Below, in pieces: positions 1-7,544 of a stretch of DNA of 64,000 nt (the first letter of the stretch is position 1; every line of letters starts with the position of its first letter). Origin of the DNA: Deltaproteobacteria bacterium YD0425bin51 (lineage in GTDB: Bacteria > Desulfobacterota > Desulfobacteria > Desulfobacterales > YD0425bin51); NCBI GenBank assembly GCA_002753225.1, contig PDZS01000014.1:31106-95105 (forward strand). Reading direction: 5' to 3'. The notes beneath the pieces are model-generated. The model had not been told where the DNA came from. It did not search any database and saw only the letters and a program-made list of their open reading frames with translations. The translations under genes were made by a program, and so were the position numbers.

Positions 1-645
1 GCCACTGGTGCCATTGGGTTCAATCAGGATAGTGACATTGTCTTCGTAAGCTTTTTCAAAATCAATTCCGTAATTTTTAATTTCAAAACTATATCTGTAT
101 ATCTCAAATAACTTTTCTGTATCCCTATAGTTTTGCTCTAAAGATGTCGCAGAAACTGCCTCCAAATCTTCTTTTCGGCATTGCGTAAGTAAGCCTATTT
201 TTATTGGCAGACCTATCAACTTGCAGAATCGGATAGACGCATTGATAAGTTTTTCTTTTTCTTCAATATTAGCCAAGTTAATATTGCTGCCTGGACTTAC
301 CAATAAAGGTTTTCCATTTGGAAATTCCAAGACTGTAATCATCTCTTCTATAGGGCTAAATGATTTATCATATGACTGTATAAAACGCTCTCGAAAAGGT
401 ATAGCGTGAATCTGTCCTCGACTGCACCCATCTATTGCACCTCTTTCCAAATCTGAAAAGAGTGCATCCTCTGGTTTTGCCGAGACTATAGATGTAAAAC
501 CTTGAACATTTGTACCATAAATAACAGGTTCACAAAATTTATCTGCCTTTCTTAAACCCGCAATTAGTGAGTCCGTTAACGAGGTCACACCAATACCGAT
601 TTTTCTTCTTTTTTGTCTGGCACGTTCTATAAGTAAAAGTTCCAT
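1..645 (-). CDS. MtxX / methanogenesis marker 4-like phosphate acyltransferase-fold protein, partial
   Basis: An open frame of 215 codons with no stop runs off the left edge, so the C-terminus is missing. The start is the ATG at 645-643, with a TGAGGA ribosome site overlapping the stop of the upstream gene, so the two are translationally coupled. Visible landmarks are an N-terminal KIGIG strand, a central LLVSPGSN segment, a KIGLLTQCRKED segment and a final ILIEPNGTSG segment. Their order and spacing recall the MtxX / methanogenesis marker 4 family, which has the fold of phosphotransacetylase and PlsX. The family match is from memory of its pattern and is not certain; the reaction is unknown. 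It is the last visible gene of an operon with a crotonase and a PEP/pyruvate-binding domain, which suggests work on acyl-CoA or acyl-phosphate substrates (inference). Confidence 0.6.
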   Translation of the reverse strand, partial: MELLLIERARQKRRKIGIGVTSLTDSLIAGLRKADKFCEPVIYGTNVQGFTSIVSAKPEDALFSDLERGAIDGCSRGQIHAIPFRERFIQSYDKSFSPIEEMITVLEFPNGKPLLVSPGSNINLANIEEKEKLINASIRFCKLIGLPIKIGLLTQCRKEDLEAVSATSLEQNYRDTEKLFEIYRYSFEIKNYGIDFEKAYEDNVTILIEPNGTSG

Positions 646-652
646 ATCATCC

Positions 653-1591
653 TCATATAAGAGTTGTTATTGGACGGCATTGCACTATGTAGAATTCTCC
701 ATGATTATATGCCCATTCAATATCGCATGGAAAGCCTGCGAGCTTCTCAATGGATATAACAATTTTTGCAAGCTTCGCTATTTCAATGTTATTTATCTTT
801 TGAAGTGATGCTTTAGATGCGTCAATCCTTCTCCAGCCAGTAGAGCCGTCATCTAATCTATAAATACCTTTTTCCTGTGGAGACTGAAACAAATATGTGA
901 CATCAAGAGATATTTTGCTCACCCGATAGTGATCTGGAGTGATTTGTCCTCCAACTATTGATTCTCCAAGTCCAAATACTGCTTCTATGATCATTTCATC
1001 ACGATTTTCTGTAACAGGGTCAACTGAAAAAGCTATACCTGCAACTTCTGGGTTTATCATTTTTTGAATCACCACAGCCACTTCTATAGCTTCTATGTTG
1101 TCTGTATCTCTGAAGCGATAGGCAATTGCCCTTTGGGAAAAAAGGGAAGCCCAGCACTTTTTCACTTGAAAGAGTAAGGTTTCTGTTGTGACGTTTAAGT
1201 AGGACTCTAATTGTCCTGCCCAAGAATGTTCTGCATGGTCTTCCGCTGTAGCACTGGATCTGACTGCCACAAGCTTTGCTCCTAAAGCTTCATGTTCTCT
1301 GACAATTTCCGAGACAATGTCATTTGGGATCGTACTTTTCATGATCTGTGAAAAAATTTTATTGGAAACATTCTCTGCAGAGACTTTTCCATGACGCATA
1401 GCTATTAATGCATCGTTAATTTGAGTCGATAAACCTTGCGAGTCTAAAAAATAGCTGAAAGCATTGGTCAAAACGACAAAACCTGGCGGCACTAGCACTC
1501 CGCAATGAGTAAGTTCTCCGAGAAATGAACCCTTTCCACCTGCTGTTGAAACGTCTTTTCTGGAAATATTTTCAAATGTTTTTGTGTACAT
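653..1591 (-). CDS. Stand-alone PEP/pyruvate-binding (PPDK_N) ATP-grasp domain protein
   Basis: The 312-residue product is a complete PPDK_N nucleotide-binding module. It shows the AGGKG loop near residues 17-21, the VPPGFVV strand near 34, the VRSS-ATAEDH segment near 110-120, the FSVDPVT segment near 208 and a closing CDIEWAYNHGEFYIVQCRPI segment. Full PEP synthases (about 800 residues) continue into a phosphohistidine swivel domain and a PEP-binding barrel. Neither is present here, so this protein cannot run the full reaction alone. It may phosphorylate a partner swivel domain made elsewhere, or may have been recruited as an ATP-dependent ligase-like domain. Start ATG at 1591 has AGGAT 5 bases upstream. 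Neighbours are a crotonase upstream and an MtxX-like protein downstream. Confidence 0.85.
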   Translation of the reverse strand: MYTKTFENISRKDVSTAGGKGSFLGELTHCGVLVPPGFVVLTNAFSYFLDSQGLSTQINDALIAMRHGKVSAENVSNKIFSQIMKSTIPNDIVSEIVREHEALGAKLVAVRSSATAEDHAEHSWAGQLESYLNVTTETLLFQVKKCWASLFSQRAIAYRFRDTDNIEAIEVAVVIQKMINPEVAGIAFSVDPVTENRDEMIIEAVFGLGESIVGGQITPDHYRVSKISLDVTYLFQSPQEKGIYRLDDGSTGWRRIDASKASLQKINNIEIAKLAKIVISIEKLAGFPCDIEWAYNHGEFYIVQCRPITTLI

Positions 1592-1631
1592 AATATCCTA
1601 ATCTAACAACTTATATCACGCTTAAAATTCT

Positions 1632-2414
1632 TTATTTAATACTTTCAAAAGAACCATGTCTCCCTTGACCAGAAGTAAATTTTTGGGCACCTGCTACAGT
1701 TTCATTACTCTTAAGAACTGCCATGCCATGTTTAAATTCATTTACTAAAGCCTCACTAATATTCATACTAAATTGTTCATAGGCACTTAATCTGTCATGG
1801 GAAAGACAAGTTTGAGGAAAACTTGCAATCTGAGAAGCTAATTCTTCAGCTGCAAAGCGAGCTTTACCATCTTCAACTACTCGATTGGCTAGTCCTATTT
1901 CTAAAGCTTCAACTGCTGAAACTGGTCGACCAGTTAAAATTAAATCAAGGGCACGGCTAAGGCCGATTAATCTTGGCAACCTAATTGTCCCTCCATCAAT
2001 TAATGGTACTCCCCATCTACGACAAAAAACACCTAAAGTAGCGCTCTTTTCTAAAATTCTTAGGTCACACCACAACGCAAGCTCCAATCCTCCTGCAACA
2101 GCATAGCCTGATACAGCAGCTATCACTGGTTTACTGAGAAGCATTCTTGTAGGACCAAGAGGACCGTCACCTTGTTCAGTAAGATTATATGGAATTTTTT
2201 CATAAGCATTTGCTATTGCTTTTAGATCAGCTCCAGCACAAAAATTGCCATGATCGCCATACAAAACAGCTACATTTGCTTTAGCATCTGACTCAAAATC
2301 ACGAAAAGCTTGCGCCAAAGCTTCACCTGTTTGACCATCAACTGCATTGCGTACATGAGGACGATCAATAATAATTGTAGTTACTTGTTCTTTTTTCTCA
2401 ACTCTAATTGTCAT
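1632..2414 (-). CDS. Enoyl-CoA hydratase/isomerase (crotonase) family protein
   Basis: The 260-residue product has the usual crotonase length. Oxyanion-hole segments are visible as FCAGADLKAIA near residues 58-68 and AVSGYAVAGGLELAL near 100-114. The Glu in GGLELAL matches the first catalytic Glu of enoyl-CoA hydratase. The segment that normally supplies the second catalytic Glu reads FCRRWGVPLIDGG, is about three residues shorter than in classical hydratases, and has no acidic residue at that place. The protein may therefore be an isomerase, lyase or thioesterase-type crotonase and not a standard hydratase (inference). GGATA precedes the ATG at 2414. It heads the minus-strand operon, with a 40-base gap to the next gene. 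Confidence 0.9.
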   Translation of the reverse strand: MTIRVEKKEQVTTIIIDRPHVRNAVDGQTGEALAQAFRDFESDAKANVAVLYGDHGNFCAGADLKAIANAYEKIPYNLTEQGDGPLGPTRMLLSKPVIAAVSGYAVAGGLELALWCDLRILEKSATLGVFCRRWGVPLIDGGTIRLPRLIGLSRALDLILTGRPVSAVEALEIGLANRVVEDGKARFAAEELASQIASFPQTCLSHDRLSAYEQFSMNISEALVNEFKHGMAVLKSNETVAGAQKFTSGQGRHGSFESIK

Positions 2415-2602
2415 TTTGCTATCCCTAATTTTATATTTCCAACTATGTTTTATGAATCATAATCATGATAATAAAAAAGGATAACATATGAAATTTAAAA
2501 GAACAATATTAAGAACATTATTTGAATTAACATACTCTTTTTAACATTATTATATTATTATTTAAATTAGTTAAGCTGATTTTTATTTTTTGACCATACC
2601 TA

Positions 2603-2631
2603 TTGACACAAAACTAGCTTTTTGTAATACT
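2603..2631 (+). promoter_or_regulatory. Candidate sigma-70 promoter for the cupin-hydrolase pair
   Basis: TTGACA at 2603-2608 is a perfect -35 hexamer. It is followed after 16 bases by TAATAC (2625-2630), or after 17 bases by AATACT with an upstream TG. The start codon at 2670 is preceded by AGGAGG at 2661-2666. The surrounding 2415-2669 spacer between divergent genes is very AT-rich and shows no gene. Confidence 0.6.
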
Positions 2632-2669
2632 TTTGTCAACGTAGTAAAAATGAATTTGTCAGGAGGTTT

Positions 2670-3062
2670 ATGAAATATTTGATAATTAGAGAAAATGATA
2701 TTAAATGGCTGGATTCATATTCTTTGCCGCCGGGGGCAAAAATGGCAGTAATTGAGGGTACTGTAAATGAAGCTGTACCTTTTATGATACGTCTAAAATT
2801 CCCAGCAGATTACAAAATACCTCCTCATTGTCATCCAGCAATTGAACATATTACTGTGCTACATGGAACAATCAATATGGGTATTGGTGAAAAGCTTGAT
2901 TTATTGAAAACCAATGAATTGCCAGAAGGGAGTGTAATGATTATACAGCCAAATACCTATCATTTCTTATGGACAAAAGAAGAGTCGATATTACAGCTTC
3001 ACGGGGTAGGTCCATGGGAAATAGCTTATTTTAATAAAGAAGAAGAGCCGATGAAAAAATAA
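2670..3062 (+). CDS. Small cupin-domain protein
   Basis: A 130-residue single cupin barrel. The metal-binding motif is seen as PPHCHPAIEHITVLHG near residues 50-65, with two His, a Glu and a further His available. The second cupin motif, near residues 86-100, contains PEGSVMIIQPNTYHFLW with its His. Small cupins of this type bind a divalent metal and act as isomerases, dioxygenases or sensors, so the substrate cannot be told. AGGAGG lies four bases before the ATG. The gene ends one base before the start of an alpha/beta hydrolase, so the two are an operon and probably act in one pathway. Confidence 0.85.
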   Translation: MKYLIIRENDIKWLDSYSLPPGAKMAVIEGTVNEAVPFMIRLKFPADYKIPPHCHPAIEHITVLHGTINMGIGEKLDLLKTNELPEGSVMIIQPNTYHFLWTKEESILQLHGVGPWEIAYFNKEEEPMKK

Positions 3063-3063
3063 T

Positions 3064-3843
3064 ATGAAAACTAATGTTTGTGGCATTGAATTCTACTATG
3101 AAGTCAGAGGAGAGGGATATCCTCTGGTAATGATTATGGGTTGGGGTGGAAATAAAGATTGGTGGCCAGAGCTTTTTTTGCAAAATTTAGAAAAAAATTA
3201 TAAACTTATACTGATTGATAATAGAGGATCAGGTAGAACAGGTGAATCAGAAGGACTGTATAGCATTTCACAATTTGCAAAAGATACAATTGAATTACTT
3301 AATCATCTTGATATTGCTGAAGCTCACTTCTTTGGAATTTCAATGGGAGGGATGATAGTTCAGGAAATTACCCTTTGTTATCCAAATAGAGTAAAAAAAT
3401 TAATTTTAGGATGCACAACATGCGGCATCAAGAATGGTGTTTCTTTTTCTTACGGAATTTTCGAAGCTTTTATAAAACAATTATTATTTAGAGATCAGAA
3501 TTTAAAACAATTTTTGGTATCACTGGCATTTTCAAGACAGACTCGTGACATGGCAGTTCGTGAATTTATTAAAAATGCAGCTATTGCACCTATTTCAGAA
3601 AAAAATCGATGGAAACAGTTTTTTGCGTGCATATCGTTTGATAGTTTTAGCAGGTTAAAAGATATCAATAAGCCTACTCTTATAATGACGGGAACTAAAG
3701 ACATTTTAATTTCTCCAAAAAATTCTGAAATCTTATCAAAGCAGATTCCAAATTCTCAACTAATAAAATTTCATGGGATGAGTCATGCATTTATTTCTGA
3801 TGCACCTGACAAAGTTTATGAAGAAATTATAAGATTTTTATAA
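3064..3843 (+). CDS. Alpha/beta hydrolase
   Basis: A 259-residue alpha/beta hydrolase. The nucleophile elbow is GISMGG near residues 94-99 (Ser nucleophile). The oxyanion-hole region is MGWGG near residue 25. The acid is the Asp of GTKDIL near 214, and the base is the His of HGMSHAF near 242. Length and motifs fit small esterases and lactonases of the 3-oxoadipate enol-lactonase (PcaD) type; the true substrate is unknown. It starts one base after the cupin stop codon, so translation is probably coupled. Confidence 0.9.
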   Translation: MKTNVCGIEFYYEVRGEGYPLVMIMGWGGNKDWWPELFLQNLEKNYKLILIDNRGSGRTGESEGLYSISQFAKDTIELLNHLDIAEAHFFGISMGGMIVQEITLCYPNRVKKLILGCTTCGIKNGVSFSYGIFEAFIKQLLFRDQNLKQFLVSLAFSRQTRDMAVREFIKNAAIAPISEKNRWKQFFACISFDSFSRLKDINKPTLIMTGTKDILISPKNSEILSKQIPNSQLIKFHGMSHAFISDAPDKVYEEIIRFL

Positions 3844-3888
3844 AAAAGATGTGCTTAATTAATAAACATAACAGAATTATGAGGATAA

Positions 3889-4224
3889 ATGGACAATAAA
3901 TGTGGTGTTATTTTTCCTCTGCCCACCTGCGTTAAAGAATTTGCAGGTAATGCAGTGGCTCAAGCAAATGAAAACCCAAATGATGGCAAAAGCGCTGATC
4001 TTGTTGTTGAAACTATTTTAAAGATAACAGATCATGGTTTAGATTACCTATATCTTCATCCATTAGATTTAGCACAAGTTGGCCTAATAGGGAAAAATAC
4101 AGTTAAATTCGGAGTAAATACAGCAAAAAAAGGTATCTCAATTGCTGTAAAAGCAATTATTGGTACACTTCGCGGTGAAAAGCTAAAGGCAATAGCTGGT
4201 TTCATAGAAACTATAATAGTGTAG
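3889..4224 (+). CDS. Hypothetical protein, 111 residues
   Basis: I do not recognise a family. The start ATG at 3889 has GAGGA 5 bases upstream, which supports a real gene. The N-terminus has two Cys (positions 5 and 14) around a short hydrophobic stretch. The second half contains mildly hydrophobic amphipathic segments (VGLIGKNTVKFGV and ISIAVKAIIGTL) that could associate with a membrane. It lies 45 bases after the hydrolase on the same strand and converges with the flavoprotein gene. Confidence 0.6.
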   Translation: MDNKCGVIFPLPTCVKEFAGNAVAQANENPNDGKSADLVVETILKITDHGLDYLYLHPLDLAQVGLIGKNTVKFGVNTAKKGISIAVKAIIGTLRGEKLKAIAGFIETIIV

Positions 4225-4238
4225 AATCTATGAAAATT

Positions 4239-4811
4239 TTATTCTATCATTAGTTTTGCAATATCTTTAACTTTTTGAATTAAGTCTTCCCTTTTTTTGG
4301 CATCCCCTGGTTCATTAACGCCACATGCTCTTATAACTTGTGTATTTTTGAAACCATACCATTTAAAAAACATTTCATATTTAGGATAAACATCTGCAAA
4401 AAGCTTATCATCAGCCTGAGCTTGGCTTAAAATCATTAAAAGCTTTTTATCTGGTTTTAAGCGACAAGGATTGGGACTTGTAAAAAAATCTGGAACCAGA
4501 TATGAAAATGTCCTATCAATAAAGCCTTTAAGTTGAGACGTTATATCAGCATAGTAAATTGGACTAGATAGAACGAGAATATCCGCATCACGTACAGCAT
4601 CCAATACTTGCTCAAGATCATCCTTTAAGACACAACGCTCTAACTTAGTTTTACAGGTCATACAACCTTGACATCCACGGTAGTTAAGCTTATTCAAAAC
4701 AAAGCTCTCTATTTCTGCTCCTTTATCTTTGCAAGAATCTAAAAAATAATTTGCAACAGTAGCACTATTCCCTTTAACTCTTGGGCTCCCATATAGACAT
4801 AAGACTTTCAT
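4239..4811 (-). CDS. Iron-sulfur flavoprotein (NADPH-dependent FMN reductase family)
   Basis: A 190-residue flavodoxin-fold protein. The FMN phosphate loop is YGSPRVKGNSAT near residues 7-18. A compact cysteine motif C47-x2-C50-x2-C53-x6-C60 is typical of iron-sulfur flavoproteins that hold a 4Fe-4S cluster, and SSPIYYADIT near residue 80 contacts the flavin. These proteins transfer electrons to oxygen, peroxide or other acceptors in anaerobes. I place the start at 4811, not at the upstream in-frame ATG at 4832, because AAGGAG lies just before 4811 and would fall inside the longer version. A paralogue with the same motif is at 62123-62698. Confidence 0.9.
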   Translation of the reverse strand: MKVLCLYGSPRVKGNSATVANYFLDSCKDKGAEIESFVLNKLNYRGCQGCMTCKTKLERCVLKDDLEQVLDAVRDADILVLSSPIYYADITSQLKGFIDRTFSYLVPDFFTSPNPCRLKPDKKLLMILSQAQADDKLFADVYPKYEMFFKWYGFKNTQVIRACGVNEPGDAKKREDLIQKVKDIAKLMIE

Positions 4812-4869
4812 TATTTCACTCCTTAAAACCATACAAGTATAAGCAAATCAATACAATAGATTGGTTAGA

Positions 4870-5196
4870 TCATTCTTGCTGCTTTGTTAATGAAGATTTT
4901 AATAATTCAAGCATATTTTTTTTTGTATTAATATCTAATTTTTTTAAAATATGTATAATTTCTAGTGTTTCTTGATCCGGTGCAAATATAATAGGTCCAA
5001 TAAAATCAGGGTTTTTTTCTTTAATTTTATTAAATAAATTAAAGATTTCATCTATAGTTATGGTAACATGGCCTTGTTCTTTTCTAAGATAATTAGATAT
5101 AGATGTTTCAACCCAATCTGCAAATTGTTTTATAGTATATTTCTGCTCTTTTCTTATCTTACGCAAAAAAGAATAATCAAAAAATTTTTTTCTCAT
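4870..5196 (-). CDS. Small XRE-like helix-turn-helix protein
   Basis: A 108-residue, very AT-rich gene. Residues 10-60 fit an XRE/Cro-type helix-turn-helix: LRKIRKEQKYTIKQFADWV followed by TSISNYLRKEQGHVTITID. The remaining 50 residues are charged, with no recognised domain. The similarity is by pattern only. The protein could be a short transcription regulator or the antitoxin-like part of a lost pair; no toxin partner is seen. About 160 bases without a gene separate it from the next upstream gene. Confidence 0.55.
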   Translation of the reverse strand: MRKKFFDYSFLRKIRKEQKYTIKQFADWVETSISNYLRKEQGHVTITIDEIFNLFNKIKEKNPDFIGPIIFAPDQETLEIIHILKKLDINTKKNMLELLKSSLTKQQE

Positions 5197-5357
5197 AATA
5201 TATTTACTTTTCAGATTTCATTTAATAGATATTTTTATAACAAATTTTTTAAGAGTAATGATAACATTAAAAAAAAAATTTGTATGTAAGGAAACTTTGA
5301 CAAATATGTAAGGAAATCATTACAAGCTATTAAATTATGATGAACTGAACTATAATT

Positions 5358-6767
5358 TTATTCTTGCCGATTCATATTTCCAATACAGCTAGCTTTGTAA
5401 AGCATTTCCTGTGCTTTCAAGGATATATTACTAAATTTCTGATATGAATTGATCTCAGAGATCACATCTGCACAATAGACTATCCGATGATCATTTTTTG
5501 ATATTTTGATAGGATAGAATCTTTTTTGATCACGATATGAATAGGAGGTGAGTATAGCAACATCCATACCAAAAACATCATCAACATTTCTAAGCATTGT
5601 AAGGATTCTTGAACCAACATTATCATTAAAATCATCCCAGGACATCATTTCCCCACATACTTCAATATTGATATGCACTAAAAGATTATGTTCCTGTTTA
5701 TAACGCTTTCTATTTTTTTCGAGCACCTTTTTTGCAACTGCCAGGGCATCGAAATCATCAGTTTTAACGAGAACTATATTGTTTCTCGGAAGCGTTTCAA
5801 ATCCGTCTCCATAACAAACCAATTCTTCAGCATGTTCAAGAGACATTTCCAATGCTTCGGGACTAAGAGTGCTAATAATATTTATCTGGGATAACGCATA
5901 GGTAACATTCCAGATAATCTGATATAGTATTGGTCCTATAAGTGTTACTGGTATTTGGACTCTGTCGAGTGTGACAAAAATATAATCCAGAATATCAGGC
6001 CTTATTATCCGCTTTAAATCTCCACGATCCTTATTAAATGTTGAGGTTATTTCTCGAAGGAGATAGTTTTCCATATTAAGACGAGTCTGAAAATTTGAGA
6101 AAATTTCAGGATTGATTCCATTCATCAGTTGATCTGGTGTCTGATCTCCTACATTACGTGATGTAGCCACATCATTTATTTTGTTTCTTAGAAAAAACTC
6201 ATGGAATACATCACGGGGGTTTTTAAGATTACAATAACTAATTATATCTTCAGTATCAATTCTAAAATTTCCAGGAAAAATAAGCGTTTCCGCCATAATA
6301 TCAGTATTAGTATCCCCTCCCATAACATAAAGTTCAGATTCCTTATAAGTTTTTCTAACTTCATTTACTTGAATTTCAACTGCATTTAGAGCCTCGGCAT
6401 TATTACTGTTATGGGATGCACATCCAAAACCCCGTGTTGAATGGTGCATAAAAGCTATAAAAAGAGCCGGTGTTCCAGGTGTATTGAAATGTGCATCTTT
6501 TACAGCTCGATCAATTCTGTTCCAATACCAGAAATTAGCTTTATCTAAGGAAACCTTATTCCCATCAGTTCTACCGAAACGTATAGTTGTGGGAGGATAG
6601 CCTTTAGAATCGCTGCCATGAACCCTTCCGTCAATACATTTCATGACAACTATTTTAGGCGCACGTGCTGCAAATTCAGAGATCACTTGCCGCATACGTT
6701 CTAGTGTGTCTGCATTTGACATATTTTTTAAAAGATATTTCTGAAAAAAATCATAGGCTGTTTTCAT
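5358..6767 (-). CDS. Large protein with a carbonic-anhydrase-like C-x-D-x-R signature
   Basis: A 469-residue soluble protein that I cannot assign firmly. Residues 39-51 read IVVMKCIDGRVHG, giving Cys44, Asp46 and Arg48 after a beta strand. Residues 103-119 supply His108, His109, Cys116 and His119 (MHHSTRGFGCASH). A C-x-D-x-R strand followed by a His...Cys pair is the zinc-site layout of beta-class carbonic anhydrases, including the carboxysomal CsoSCA type of similar length, although the His-Cys spacing here differs from the usual H-x2-C. Residues after about 200 show no known domain. GGGAA precedes the ATG. It stands alone on the minus strand, just upstream of the divergent transporter/signalling block. 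Confidence 0.45.
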   Translation of the reverse strand: MKTAYDFFQKYLLKNMSNADTLERMRQVISEFAARAPKIVVMKCIDGRVHGSDSKGYPPTTIRFGRTDGNKVSLDKANFWYWNRIDRAVKDAHFNTPGTPALFIAFMHHSTRGFGCASHNSNNAEALNAVEIQVNEVRKTYKESELYVMGGDTNTDIMAETLIFPGNFRIDTEDIISYCNLKNPRDVFHEFFLRNKINDVATSRNVGDQTPDQLMNGINPEIFSNFQTRLNMENYLLREITSTFNKDRGDLKRIIRPDILDYIFVTLDRVQIPVTLIGPILYQIIWNVTYALSQINIISTLSPEALEMSLEHAEELVCYGDGFETLPRNNIVLVKTDDFDALAVAKKVLEKNRKRYKQEHNLLVHINIEVCGEMMSWDDFNDNVGSRILTMLRNVDDVFGMDVAILTSYSYRDQKRFYPIKISKNDHRIVYCADVISEINSYQKFSNISLKAQEMLYKASCIGNMNRQE

Positions 6768-6879
6768 TCAATAGTTCCCTTCAATATATTGTTTTTATCT
6801 ATAAAAAGCTTTTATTAAGCTCTTTTAAATAAAGTTTATCATATAAATTTCTTAATATCAAACATATGACAACTCTACT

Positions 6880-6934
6880 AATTAGTTTCATTTTGTGTCA
6901 ATACATTTTGAGACAATTAGTTTCATTTTGTCTC
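6880..6934. promoter_or_regulatory. Direct repeats and inverted half-sites upstream of the signalling block
   Basis: A 17-base direct repeat, AATTAGTTTCATTTTGT, occurs at 6880-6896 and 6915-6931. Within it, half-sites TTGTGTC (6893-6899), GAGACAA (6910-6916) and TTGTCTC (6928-6934) alternate in orientation, making two overlapping palindromes. The site lies 66-120 bases before the GG-N10-GC promoter at 7000-7014, the range used by activator binding sites. Binding by an activator or repressor is inference. Confidence 0.45.
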
Positions 6935-6999
6935 TATTTTATTTTTTGATTTTTGCCATATCAATTATAAGCTACTAAAATAATGATATAAATTTCAAA

Positions 7000-7014
7000 T
7001 GGCATAAACATTGC
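7000..7014 (+). promoter_or_regulatory. Candidate sigma-54 promoter (-24/-12) for the first half of the block
   Basis: TGGCATAAACATTGC has GG at 7001-7002, exactly ten bases, then GC at 7013-7014, which fits the TGGCA-N-TTGC pattern of sigma-54. Transcription would begin near 7026, only a few bases before the ATG at 7029, which would leave almost no leader. That makes the assignment less certain than the site at 21715. Confidence 0.5.
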
Positions 7015-7028
7015 TGTTGACAGATTTC

Positions 7029-7544
7029 ATGTTTAAAACAAAACAAGCAAAAGTCTTAATTATTGAATCCGATGATTTTTTCCGTAAAAAATTATCAGAG
7101 CATTTGAAATTTGGGAAATATAAAGTTTTCGAATTATCCAACGCAACTGATATAGGAGAGTTCCTTAATAACAATGATATTGATGTTGTTTTACTATGTA
7201 TTAAAGGTTTTAAACAAATAAGCTTATCCATATTAAAAGAGATAAAAAAAAAGAGCCCATTCACAGAAGTTATACTTATTGTTCCTTTAGATGATTTATC
7301 TCTATCTATTGAAGGTATGAAATTAGGAGCATTTGACGATCTTTTGATTCCGTTTGATATTGAAACGTTACTACAAAAAGTTAAAGCAGCTTTTAATCAA
7401 AAAAAAGAAAGAGCAAAGTTAAAAAACTTAAAAACAATAATTTCAATTTTAGGAGGAATAATTTTATGTCTGATACACAATCAAAAAATTTTGACTGGCA
7501 AAGACCCTTTTTTATTCTTTTGGGACTTGCTATTTTCCTTTTAA
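7029..7544 (+). CDS. Degenerate response-regulator receiver (pseudoreceiver)
   Basis: The product has the receiver fold in sequence (strand AKVLIIE, helix, DVVLLCIK, EVILIVPL, FDDLLIPF), but the active site is gone. The phospho-acceptor position is Cys (DVVLLCIKGF), the first acidic pair is reduced to Glu-Ser, the Thr/Ser switch is Pro and the invariant Lys is Ile. It cannot be phosphorylated in the normal way and probably binds a partner constitutively. I chose the ATG at 7029 (172 residues); a TTG at 7011 is possible but overlaps a promoter. The last 79 bases overlap the transporter gene in another frame, and this tail contains that gene's AGGAGG, so the C-terminal 26 residues may be an accident of a lost stop codon. 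Confidence 0.7.
   Translation: MFKTKQAKVLIIESDDFFRKKLSEHLKFGKYKVFELSNATDIGEFLNNNDIDVVLLCIKGFKQISLSILKEIKKKSPFTEVILIVPLDDLSLSIEGMKLGAFDDLLIPFDIETLLQKVKAAFNQKKERAKLKNLKTIISILGGIILCLIHNQKILTGKDPFLFFWDLLFSF

Noticed and set aside
221..409. Plus-strand open frame of 62 codons
   Set aside because: It lies opposite the long minus-strand MtxX-like coding frame (645 to the left edge), has no ribosome site and no protein-like pattern.
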